This document shows, piece after piece, positions 47,024-58,022 of a stretch of DNA of 64,000 nt. The stretch comes from Trema orientale. Lineage: Eukaryota > Streptophyta > Magnoliopsida > Rosales > Cannabaceae. The stretch's first letter is position 1. Every line of letters begins with the position of its first letter. The notes beneath the pieces are model-generated. The model was not told where the DNA came from. It saw only the letters and a program-made list of their open reading frames with translations, and did no database searches. The translations under genes were made by a program, and so were the position numbers. The stretch lies in contig JXTC01000050.1 in assembly GCA_002914845.1 (NCBI GenBank), positions 566,514-630,513 of the forward strand, in the 5' to 3' direction.

Positions 47024-48259
47024 TTATAAAAAAGCTTTAATTAATTAAATAGTTTAATGGATTTTATTTTCTTTTCTTTAATGTTTTTTTTTTCCCCCTG
47101 CTTTTTCTTAATTCTGATTTTAGAGAGTCCCTTTTGATAATGGGGATTGGTGGTGATACTGTGACTGGTGGGATGTAGATAATAAAACTTGTAACCAAAG
47201 TAAAAATGATCAGCGGAATTTCACCTCTTTCTCGTATACTTTTTTTTTTCAAAAAAGAAAAAAAAATCTTTCGTTAAAAATTATTAATTTCTTCAATGTA
47301 TTATTATATAATGTGCAAGCATATTTTGGGTGGTTTCAATTCTAGTGGTGTATGAGGGTGTGTTACTTTTTTTAATTAATGATTTTTATAGTCTGGGGTG
47401 GGGGTGGTGTGGACTGTGGAGATTTTGGTGGTGGGATCACACTTTATTGCGAATATAAGAAATGAGAAATGTGACTTGTCAATTGTCATATTGCTTGTAC
47501 GACAAAAAGCCTTTTCGCTATCTCTTCAAATATTCTGAAGCAGTTGTGATATTTACTTTTGATGCTTGTGACTAAAGACTATGTCGTGCATAGTGAATGA
47601 TCTAAGTAGTGACCACCGAGAAATTTTCATCTACGAGTGTGTTTAGGTAGTAATATGAGTTAAATGCTGAGTCGTCGAAACGCGATGATCGTTTAGTACT
47701 ATTTTGAATTTGAATATATGATTGGTAAAGAATTAATGGTGATACATAGCATAACAAAATGGTGGTACTACACTTTAGAACAGAGAGTTGGTTTCTTAGG
47801 ACTAAAGGTGCTATAATGCTATAAATGGCAGATCAAAATGCGGCCCAAGCAAACCCTCTTGCTTCCCCGAAATCTTTCTTTGAATTTGACCTCCATGACA
47901 TTGAGTGCAACCTTTCGAAATCTTTTTAGCTCTTATTTTTGTAGTGGGGTTGCTAGAATTTTAATTTGAAATGTTATATAAATAATCAGATGAAGTTTGG
48001 TATAGTCGATGTCAATATTGGTGACTCAATGCCTTGGCCATTCATCTATAAGGACAGAAAGAGAGAACAGCAAACGGTGCACATTGAATACTTCTGTATT
48101 TTTGTCTAATGGTAAACTGTAAAAATATACCGTCTATTACAATTCTTAGTCCATAGATCTTCGCATACGAAATTAGAGATGAAGTAATTGCTACGAACAC
48201 CCTTCTTTTTTTTTTTTTCTTTTTCTTTTTTTCACAAAATGAAATGGAACAAATTAATT
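47024..48259. other. 3' region of DUF1336 gene and gene-free DNA
   Basis: A polyadenylation-like AATAAA at about 47180 may end the DUF1336 transcript. Nothing else is supported. Confidence 0.45.
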
Positions 48260-48277
48260 TATAAAAAGAACTAACTT

Positions 48278-48472
48278 TCTTTTTTAAAAAAAAGTGGGAC
48301 TTAACTAATGACCTCCACCGGTGGGACTTAACTAATGACCTCCACCCCATTAAGAATAATAGGTTTTCACGTCTATCCCAGTGTGACTTGAACTTAGGAC
48401 CGAAATCTTAGGTGATGGGTGCTCTTACTACTTGAGCCAACCTACTTCGTCAAAAAATAATTGAATTTTAAT
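48278..48472 (-). mobile_element. tRNA-derived SINE 3 with internal 27-bp duplication
   Basis: Minus-oriented: box-A-like TGGCTCAAGTAGTAAGAGC and box-B-like GTTCAAGTC. Flanked by an 18-bp target duplication TATAAAAAGAAYTAACTT with one mismatch (48260-48277, 48473-48490). The body contains a 27-bp unit GTGGGACTTAACTAATGACC.. in tandem (48294-48346). Confidence 0.85.
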
Positions 48473-49322
48473 TATAAAAAGAATTAACTTGTTAACCTGG
48501 AAAGCAAAAAAAAAAAAAATTAAATAATTTTAGTGGACATCCATACCCCTCACAAGTTTAAAAAAAAAATAATAATGAAAATAAAATTTGTCTCCATGCA
48601 TTAAAAGATATGTTCTAATTTTATATTGGAAAGATAATGGGAAAAATATCATCAATATACTTTTTTTTTAGCAATTATAATGTTATTCTACAATCAATCA
48701 CCCGATTGAATTTCGAAATGATTTTACTGTTATTAATTGCTGTTATTTTCGTCAACAGTCAACACAATAACTCTAATATGCCAAGTATAGTATAGTCCTT
48801 GGGGTATATTCCGTATATTAACTTATTTTAGTTTCAAATCCTAAAATATGTTTAACTCAAAAATAAAATCGAAAGGAAATTTGAAGATATCAACAACAAC
48901 AACAAAAAAAATCGAACACATTATTCTAATTGCTACTAGAAGAAATAATAGACACATCTAATAAATTTGGAAATAAAAAATATATTTATATCAATTGCTG
49001 ATTTTTTAAATGATAATTGGTTCACTATAGACTTTCTTAATTTTTCTCTCCCCTTTTCTTATGAAACGACAACATGTTAGTTCATTATTGGGGATTGTTG
49101 TAGAAAGTTATATATGATGATATGTATTAAAAGTATGGTTGCTGTCAACCAATCTTGAAGTAAAATAATAAAATCATTACTTGCTTTCGGCCATTGAATC
49201 AAACTTCTGTCTCTCTCTTTACCTCCAAAACAAAGAATATTTTCCCTTCAAAAAAAAAAAAAAACAAGAATCTTTTAAAGACATTATTCTAGTTTTGCCA
49301 AAAGAAAGAATAAAAACTAATA

Positions 49323-49840
49323 GAGTTAATGGTACAAATGGTCCTTGAATTATCCAATCTGTTGAATTTGATTCTCAAAGTATCAATCATAGCAATTAAA
49401 TTCTTAAACTTTTCTATTTGTGGTAATTTAATCTTTAAATTGTCTAAATTGTAACATAATGTTAAAATTTTGACCAAAAATACATTTGAGAAGCACGTGG
49501 TGGCTTCTGAAAATATATTTGAAAGATAATTTGAAATTTCAAATATAAAAATGAGCAATCACAAAATAAAAATTCTCTAAATTTGTAAATCCAAGAATCA
49601 TAAAAAATATAAATAACATTTATTTATCTCCAAATCATTTTGTTCAACTTATTTTCTTTTAAATACACTTGTAGATATTACAATATACTCATCATGCGTG
49701 TTTTTAGTCAGAAATTCAACAACTGATTACAACTTAAATAATTTATAAACTAAATTGCTTTATATTAGAAAATTTAATGACTTATTACTACATTTAAAAT
49801 TTTGGAGATCAAATTACCACAAATTGGATAGCATAAACCT
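49323..49840. mobile_element. foldback (long-TIR) Mutator-type element
   Basis: About 518 bp with arms near 200 bp: the left carries GGTACAAATGGTCCTTGAA, GTGGTAATTTAATCTT and GACCAAAAATACA; the right carries the inverse forms (GTGGTAATTTGATCTC, GACTAAAAACACG). The flanks share AACTAATA (49315-49322, 49841-49848). Single related arms are near 9825-10015 and 58780-59010. Confidence 0.75.
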
Positions 49841-49849
49841 AACTAATAA

Positions 49850-51501
49850 GTAAATTTACACCTCCATCTTCGTTACAGCCATCCAGTTGTTGGCGTCGAA
49901 ACTAACGCCAAATATCTTTTAACTTTGTTTATTTTTCTCTTTTGAGAAAACAATAAATAAATTGTAGTTTATTTCTCGTTTTCTTGGCTATTATACAGTG
50001 TATGCTTGTCTTAAGTAGTTGATGACTTGACGTCGAAGCTTATATAGAAAATCCAACTTCTTGATTGGGTTGCCGAGTTGGAATTTTTTCTCTTTTTCGT
50101 TTATTTTATTTATTTAATTTTATTAGAATAAGATAAGTGATATGAAAAAAAGGAAAAAAATGTGATCTACACGGGGGTACATTTATTTTTTCGAGCACTG
50201 TGCCACCGCAGCCTGATACAAAAGGTCGCGAAAATAATCAAAATATGGGCAATAATTGGGAGGCCTTTGGGGATTCTGAGGCCCACTGAATATTATAAGG
50301 GGTTGTTTCGTAATTCAATCAGCTCAAGTTCGTTGACTCTTAAATGCCAATCGCTTCACGCGCTCCATGTTCAATTTGATTATTTGACTATAAATTGTGA
50401 ATTAACTGTCCAACCCTAAAAGTAAATAAATCACTATCATTTTAAACCCCCCTCGTATGTCTAAAATAAAGCTACATTAGGGAAAAAAAAAATTCTTAAA
50501 TTTGAGTGTTCTGTAATTTAATCCTTAAAATTTAAATTTTATAAAATAATACCATAAGACTAAAGATTTCTAAATTTTAATATCCTGATTTAACTTTTTG
50601 AATAACTTTAACAAGTAAAATACAATAATACTCTCAAAATTAAATAAAATAATAAGAAACAAGGACTAATTCAATTTTGATGTTATTATTGTAAATATTT
50701 TTTTGTTATTAAAATTGGTTAAAAAGTCAATTCATGTATCAATTTTTTAATTTTTACAAATTATTAATCACAAAAATTATTTTAAGGTTTAAACCCAAAT
50801 CTTAGGATATTTTTTACTATTCACTCTTAAAATAATTTGTTTTGAGTTAAGTCAAAGTAGACGAAGTCTTTTCGTGAGAATAATAACTATCAGTTAACCC
50901 CTTGTATTCTTTTTTTTATATAAATTTATTTATTATATACAAGTAATTATTTAGAGATAAAAAAAATTATTTTTTCCTTTTTCTTTTAAAATTTACATAT
51001 GGATATAAAAAGCGTATAATAATTTCTTGTTTGTCAAATTATTAAATAAAGAAGGTGAGAGAACACAGAGAACAATTAACATTTAACAGCTTATTTTGGT
51101 GAGTGCCTATGTTGGTTTGGTATGTTCCAAATTGAGTATAGGGTCATCAAATAGCAGGCTTCAGTCCATCTAACTCCTTTATGTATTTATTTAATTATAT
51201 TTCCATTACATAAGAATATTACTTATAACTCTATGTGTTAAAGCAGTCCATGGAGTATAAGTAAAATTAGGCAGAAGAACATAGAAGAAGGGAGGAAAAA
51301 AAAAAAGAAAAAAGCGTACCTTAGACTTTGTTCATTTTTTTAAAATAACCATTCTTCTCCTGTCTCAGTATGAATTTGTGTTTATCCTATGTCAACAATC
51401 TCCACGCTTTATAATTGTCTACTGAGGACTAGCAGCCCATCACTTTTTTAGGACCAATATGACCACGTACTATTCAATATTCATATTAGTTTTCAGATCA
51501 T

Positions 51502-51504
<3 letters not shown>
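49850..51504. other. gene-free AT-rich stretch
   Basis: No gene or delimited element. The 85-aa frame at 50162-50419 has no recognised domain and is likely chance. Confidence 0.5.

Positions 51505-51565
<61 letters not shown>
51505..51565. repeat. (TAA)n microsatellite
   Basis: About 20 units; a second run of about 13 units is at 51719-51757. Confidence 0.97.
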
Positions 51566-51569
<4 letters not shown>

Positions 51570-51718
51570 TCATATTAGTAAATTAACTATTCTAAATTGG
51601 TGTCATGATATAAATTTATAACAGATTTCAAATCTAAAGATTAATATTGATAATAACTAAAACACAAAATACAATTTGAATAAAATATCAAATACAAAGT
51701 ATAAAAGTGATATTATCC

Positions 51719-51757
<39 letters not shown>

Positions 51758-51794
51758 GTACTGAATGCTGAAGGTCATTGACCTCTTTTTAAAG

Positions 51795-52560
51795 CATATG
51801 ATAAAAAAAAGAATAAATTACAAATCGTTTATAAAATTATGATTTTTACTAAATGAAAAACTAAAATTCAAAAATTACTCCCAATTTGATCCAGTCGAAA
51901 ATTTTCAACGTGTCGAAAAAAAGGCAAGAGTAAAGGAAGCCACACTGAGAATGTTGTTAACCATGTTCGTCCAAAAAATAAAATTTTTGATTAGGGTTGA
52001 GTAATCAGTTGAAATTTTTCGACTGCCAATAGAAATAATCGAGGATTGGCGGCAAAATAAGCTCGACTGCGATCGAAATTTTCGACATCCTATGAACGAA
52101 AACATAGCCAAGATCAGGATCGAGATTGGTATTGGTGATAGGGTGCTATAGGTGACGGTGATGGCAGAAGTATGTAATTTAAAATTAGAGAAGAATGTAA
52201 TTTAAAGTTTGTTAGAAAATAAAGTATCAAGTAATTTTATAGGTGTGACGTGAAAATAAGGATTAATTTTGAAAATATTTATGGATGACTCTCTTTATTC
52301 ATCACGAGGGCCATAGTAGACCCTTTAAATGTAAGAATAATGCTATGGGGCATCAGTGGTTCCCAGCACCACAATGATATGTCAGTCTGTCACTGGCTAA
52401 TTATAATTATAATTCAGGTGGAGCCCATGTGGGACTCAATTTATTAATTAAATTATTCAGTGACAGATAGACATGTCATTGTGGTGCTGGGCACCACTGG
52501 TGCTCTATAGCTGCTCTATAGCATTGCTCTAAATGTAAATATCTCTTAGTATGGACAATG
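51795..52560. repeat. dispersed repeat, copy with MITE inserted
   Basis: Relative of 24725-25125; interrupted near its end by the MITE at 52335-52529. Confidence 0.65.
52335..52529. mobile_element. MULE-type MITE, copy 2 (195 bp)
   Basis: Ends GAATAATGCTATGGGGC and GCATTGCTC, with arms like copy 1. A perfect 9-bp target duplication TAAATGTAA flanks it (52326-52334, 52530-52538). The paralogous site near 25090-25098 has the 9-mer once and no insert. A short local duplication (GCTCTATAGCT) is near its right end. Confidence 0.95.
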
Positions 52561-52616
52561 TTAGATTTTTATTTTTTTTATAATCTAGTGATCATATCCT
52601 ATAATTATGTTAACTT

Positions 52617-52618
<2 letters not shown>

Positions 52619-52680
<62 letters not shown>
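52619..52680. repeat. (AT)n microsatellite
   Basis: About 31 perfect AT units. Confidence 0.98.
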
Positions 52681-52682
<2 letters not shown>

Positions 52683-52754
52683 TATGAGTATTCTTTTTTT
52701 TTTTTTTGATTCGATGATCACATTGTATAATTCTATTAACTTGGATATATATAT

Positions 52755-53268
52755 GGGCACTAATTCAGTGTGTATTTTTTTTTTTGACCTATACATAGGT
52801 ATTATTTTACATAATTAAAAATCATTATGTACGTCTTTTCATGTTAAAAGTGGATAGAAAAAAGTACTAAATAATGAATATCTATTTTTCTTATTTTTTT
52901 TCCAACTACTCAAATTATAGTAGCTGTTAGATGATGATCTAACGATTAAAAATAAAAATACCTATAAATAGGTTAAAAAAAAATACACACCGGATTGGGA
53001 ACCTATATGTATATATAATGGATACCAATCCAGTAAGTATTTTATTTTTATCTATTCATAAGTATTATTTGTCCAATTAAAATTTATTATGCACGTCTTT
53101 TTATAATAAAAGTTAGAGAGAGAAAAGCATAAAATAATGAGTATTTATTTTGATTTTATTTTTTTCCTAATTATTCAAATTATGGTAGCTGTTAGATTAT
53201 GATCTAACAACTTAAAAAAGAAATACCTATAGATAGATTAAAAAAAAAAGCCTATTGGATTGGGAACC
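52755..53268. mobile_element. two abutting MITEs, AATCCAGTAGG family (copies C and D)
   Basis: Copies at 52755-53004 and 53020-53268, again head to tail and bordered by (AT)n, with the same terminal GGG.ACCAATCC.GT / ATTGGGAACC ends and interiors (GTACGTCTTTTCATG or GCACGTCTTTTTATA; TAGCTGTTAGAT.ATGATCTA). Confidence 0.65.
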
Positions 53269-53480
53269 ATATATAATTAAGCCTCAATAAATGAATACCA
53301 CTGGATCATGAAATTTATTAAGTAATCAAGATATTATTTAATTGATAAATTCATAATATATTAATTTATACATTAATTAATAACAAAAATTAATTCATCA
53401 AGTTTTCTTTATTTTATTTTTCTAAAACATTGAACTTAATACTATGTATTGTAATTATACGAATATTATCTAATTAACGA

Positions 53481-53577
53481 TTTTTTTTTTTAACTTTGAG
53501 GGAGTGAGAATTTGAACTTAGGACCCTTCATATTGGAAAGAGGTATGATCACCACTACGCTGAACCTGCGACCACAC
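53481..53577 (-). mobile_element. tRNA-derived SINE 4
   Basis: Minus-oriented, 97 bp: box-A-like TTCAGCGTAGTGGT and box-B-like GGTCCTAAGTTCAAATTC, poly-A tail shown as poly-T from 53481. Flanked by CTAATTAACGA / CTAATTAATGA (53470-53480, 53578-53588; one mismatch). Confidence 0.8.
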
Positions 53578-53794
53578 CTAATTAATGAATTGCAAATTAT
53601 CATTATTCTATGTATTTGTTTAACCAAAGCAAGTTCATGAATGTAATTAGTCTTATTAAATAGAAGTTAAGGATCTATCCACTTTTATAACAAACTAAAA
53701 TTACATTGGATATATACTCAATTAATATATTTCTTGAACATTAAATCAAGCAAAAAGATCTATATTTAAGTAGTAAAAAGAACATATAGTCTCA

Positions 53795-54045
53795 CAAGTA
53801 GTAAAACTAAACACAATGACAAAGAAGATAAAGTTAAAGACGATAGTTCTATATTGGAGCCTGTCTCGAGCAAAGATGCACTTAAAGCGACAATCATATT
53901 GCATAATTTTCTCTTGCAATACAAGAACACTACACCAGAGCTTCTTAATGCAGTAAGAAAAGTTAGAGAAGAGGCTTAAGGAAATATCAATTTCAAGAGG
54001 AAACAAGTAACATTGGAGTTATATTTTACAAAAGTCTCCGAATTG
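53795..54045 (+). pseudogene. transposase-like fragment, possibly pogo/Tigger type
   Basis: An open plus-strand frame reads ..EPVSSKDALKATIILHNF and NTTPELLNAVRKVREEA, stops at a TAA (53977-53979), then continues in the same frame with NINFKRKQVTLELYFTKVSE. The QVTLELYF segment looks like a PCNA-binding (PIP-type) motif of the kind at the end of pogo/Tigger transposases; that assignment is an inference. No start codon or catalytic triad remains. Confidence 0.3.
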
Positions 54046-54230
54046 AGTCATATATATTTATAATTTTGATGTATAAGGAGATTATTAATTTATATATCAA
54101 GTTGGATCCATGTCTTCCTCCCCCCCCCCCCCTCTCTTTTTAAGGCTTTTTAATTGAGTCATGTATATTTATAATTTGATGTATAAGGAGATTAATAATT
54201 TATATATCAAATAGGACCTGTATTTTTTTT
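54042..54230. repeat. imperfect tandem duplication with poly-C spacer
   Basis: Two copies of about 80 bp (AATTGAGTCAT.TATATTTATAA, GATGTATAAGGAGATTA) at about 54042-54112 and 54153-54222, separated by a 14-base C run (54119-54132). Confidence 0.85.
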
Positions 54231-55462
54231 AAATGTATTATGTTATAAATTTAGCTAGTTATAAATTTAATACATTGCTCCCAATCACGACTTGCCAAAA
54301 ATACTATTTAATAGAGATTATTAATTTACAGATGTTCTTGTGAGGACAAAAAACCTTATAACACGGTGGATTTAAAGATGCAAAAATGCGCCTGGATGCG
54401 ATTGGGCTGGGCCAAGTATTGCAACATGCAAGCTGATCCGTCCTCTTCATTGGAAGAACGTAGGTCAGAATGGGTTAGTCCAACTAGGCTTATTGTGCTG
54501 CCCCATTCATCTAGGCCTGTGTAGAATTTTTCTTACCTATTTTTTTGTTTTTATTTTTTCAATTACAAAACATTTGTTCAATTTCCGGTATTAGTATTGC
54601 ACACAGTACTTTCACTTTTTTGATCGTTGCTAATTATCTTTAACTATTTATATTCATCAAACATTTTTTTTTTGGGTAATGTATTTACCAAACATTTAGA
54701 TTAGCTATTTTATTATTTATATAAAATAAGCAATTATATGTATATTTAGAAATAAAAAGAATTTTAATTCTATGGGCCTTGTGTGCCAGACCATTTTGGC
54801 CCACCAAAAGATGTCCTTAAGTAAACATAGCCTGCCTGACTTAGGCCTGTTGGCCTCCTTTTTGTCTTGGCCCACTTTAAAGGAGGCATGTACGGTACGT
54901 TGGGCCAACCATTTGACTTAGGTGGTCAGGCCCACGAAATGGTCAATTGGTCTACCTTGGCCCATAGCTCGCTGTAGGCTGACTAAGAACTTACCGAGCC
55001 TAGCTGGAAGGCCCGTTCTTATCTCTAAATAAATTTAAGTAAAGAGAAAATCAGGAAAAATACGATGTTTCAAAAAATAATATCACATATACGGTACAAT
55101 AGTTTTTTAATTCTTTCATACAGCAATTTTTTGAAAAATAACAAAATCTCTTATCCTGTCTCTTTCTCTCGCTCAAACCTTGTCGTCCGACCCTGGCCAC
55201 CCTCTTCTAACGCCGCCCTCCCTGGCTACTCTCTAAAACTGGAGCTTGCTAACGACCTTTGTTGCTGGCTCAGAAACTCGCAGCGACCTTGCAACTTCGA
55301 TATCGATCTCTGCCAAAGCCGACATAGGTAGATCTAAGCCAAAAACCCATCGCTGCTCGTATCCATTCCCTGCATACTTTGCCTTGTGTCAGATCATCCT
55401 CAATTTTTTAGATAGTTTCTTCTATATAGTACATTTTCCCACATATGAAGGCACATTTAGGC

Positions 55463-55493
<31 letters not shown>

Positions 55494-56165
55494 CCCAATC
55501 TTATATGACTATCCTGGTTGTAGAGAATTTTATTTAATTGTCACTCTGCATATTGTTCATGATTTAACAGTTAGTATCACTTGGAAAGTATTAAGACTCA
55601 TTTTTTATATACTGTCGATTAGTTTGACTCTTGTGGGTTTGGATGATATACATGTTATTCAACCACATAATTCTACAAATGATATCGATTTATATGATCC
55701 TTTATTGTACATTTCACAACTTGCTTATTTGGGCATGGATGGTACAGTGGCTTATGACACGTATTGAATTGAAGTTAAAGTTAAAATTCTAATATTATAG
55801 AAGTTATCCAAATGGATGGAAGTAGACGCAGGTGCTTAATGTCTCAATAATTTTGTTTATTTAGCTAGAGATTTTGAGATCTTTTTTTGTTGTTGGATGA
55901 GAATATATCAACATGTTTGATCATGAATTGGACCTTGCTTTATTATTTTTTTTTCCTTGGAATTCTACTAGATTTGCTATTAAGAAAAATAGTGATTTGG
56001 AAGGTTTATTTTGAATATAAGCAAAGCAACTTTCTTTAGAATAATTATATACTTAACTGACCTCATTTTAAGAGTATTTGTATTTGTGCATAAAATATAC
56101 TAATTCTGGATCATAATTGTGTAGATGGATATCTAAAATATAGCAAAAGTTCTCAATTGTGCAAG
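54231..56165. other. gene-free stretch with a GC-richer island
   Basis: About 54370-54520 and 54770-55020 are rich in GGCCCA/TGGGCC words and resemble a decayed repeat. About 55150-55400 is a GC-richer block overlapping a 173-aa frame (55246-55767) that crosses an (AT)n run encoding an Ile-Tyr repeat; no domain is recognised and I regard it as a possible gene fragment at best. Confidence 0.35.
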
Positions 56166-58022
56166 TGAATTTTACTGGTAACCAAAATAAATAGTAATAA
56201 TTGTTTGATTACATGTTAGTAATTCTAGAAAATTCTTGAAGATGTAAGACTTATTTAGAGAAAACAAGTAGCTGGTTTATGATGTTTTGGTAACCAGTGT
56301 TGGTAGTAATTAGTAACTAATATTGTTACCAATAACTAGTAACTAGTTATAAGTCTTTGTAACAAGCCACGATTTTTGAAACTAATAACCTAATTGGTAA
56401 CTAGTAAACAAAATAAATAGTAACCAAATTGGTAGTCATGTAAGTGGTAATCAGTAACCAAGTAGGGTGACTGGTAACTTAACTAGGAACCAAAAATTAG
56501 AGAAACTACTAATCAAATTGGTGAAAATGGTGACTAGAAACCAGCAACCAATTTGATAATAATGACCGAACTGGTAACTAGAGAAACCAGTATTCATAGA
56601 GAAACCAAAAACTAATAACTAATTTGGTAATAGTGACCACATTGGTAACCAGAGGAACTAGTAATAAGGAAGAAACCAGTGACATAATGATTACACTGGT
56701 AAACAGAGAAACTAGTAACTAATTTGACAGTAATGACCTCACTGATAACTAGAAAAATGAGTAATCAAAGAGAAACAAGGAACTAAGAACCAATCTGGCA
56801 GTAACGAGCATACTAGAAACTAAAAACTAGTAACTTATAACAATATTGATAATTAATAACCAGAGTAACCAATAACTTAATTAGTTATTAATAATCAAAA
56901 CTAGTAACTAGTCACAATTTTAGAAATCAGAAAAGCATATTAGTTACTATAGTTTCTAGTAACCAGTAACTAGCTTCCAAATTGGTAACCAATTATTGGT
57001 TATAGTTAGCTAGTCAAGCATATTTCTAATATGATCGTAACAGTAACCAATTTTCAACTAGTAACCACATTTGGTTACTAGTTACTACCACCAGTCTTTG
57101 TAATTACTCATCATTCTGAAAATTCATAATCAAATTAATAACTACTAGCTAGAGTAACTAGTTTCCAAATTAGTAACTAGTAACAAGAAACTAGTAACTA
57201 GCCACCAATCCAGAAACTAGTAAAACCAATCACCTAAGTGGTTATCATAGGTTACCAAGTACTAGTTGTTAGCTGAGGTGGTTGGTTACCTTAAGGTAAC
57301 CTAAGTGGTTACTTAGGTTACCGTATGTTAGTAAATACTTGTTATTTACTAAGATAATTGGTTATCTATGGAAGTGTAGAAAATTACGGTTAGTTTTATA
57401 AAGGATTCCTATTTTCTAAAATATCAAAAAAAAAAAAAAACAACAACAAAAAACTTCTAAAAGAGTAAAATTCTAAAAACCCAAATTGGCAATTGGTAAC
57501 TGGCCACAATTTTATAAACTAGCAACTAAATTGGCTACCAAAAATTGGTTACTAGATTGGTTACTGATACTAATAATCATAGATGCTAATAACCAATAAC
57601 CCAACTAGTTCTAGATAGAAACCAGTAAATACTAGTAAGTAACCAAACTGGTTTTGGATGGAAACCAGAAATAATGAACTATATTGGTAACTGGAAGCCA
57701 CTAGTCACTAGTTTTGAAATTAGTAACCAATAATCAAATTGGTGTTAGTTACCAATCAATAACTTGCATCTAAGTTAATTACTCTTTACTATTTTTTTTT
57801 TCTTAGTAACCAGTGTTGTAATTGCTGACCAAATTGGTTGCTGGTAATTTATTGGAGACTAGTAACTAAATTGATTTCTAAAACAAATAACAATGATAAA
57901 AGTAATAAAATTAGTAATTAATAACCAGCCAACAGTTTGAAAACTAACAACTAAATTTGTTACTGGTAACTAGAGTAACCAATCTGGTTACTAGTTGTAA
58001 ATTTGTCATTGGTTACTCCCTT
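56166..58022. repeat. degenerate GTAAC/GTTAC-ACTAGT satellite-like tract
   Basis: Roughly 1.85 kb in which GTAAC or GTTAC recurs every 7-20 bp, often as GGTAACTAGTAACC-type compounds and ACTAGT hexamers. In 56540-56830 a higher-order unit of about 75-95 bp is visible (TTTG.TAATA.TGACC ... ACTGGTAACTAGA ... GAAACCAG.AA). Perfect palindromes occur, e.g. GGTTACCTTAAGGTAACC (57284-57301), directly followed by TAACCTAAGT..ACTTAGGTTA. It is non-coding. Weaker relatives are at 60000-60690 (GTTACTTA.GGTA words) and 61490-61600 (ACTAGTAACCAG). Confidence 0.85.

Noticed and set aside
52558-52818. 86-aa and antisense 63-aa open frames with Ile-Tyr runs
   Set aside because: Both are translations of the (AT)n microsatellite and its flanks.
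53746-54006. 86-aa minus-strand frame
   Set aside because: Antisense to the transposase-like plus-strand frame, with no domain.
55246-55767. 173-aa open frame
   Set aside because: It crosses an (AT)n run, shows no domain and no splice or promoter context; kept only as a possible gene fragment in the region note.
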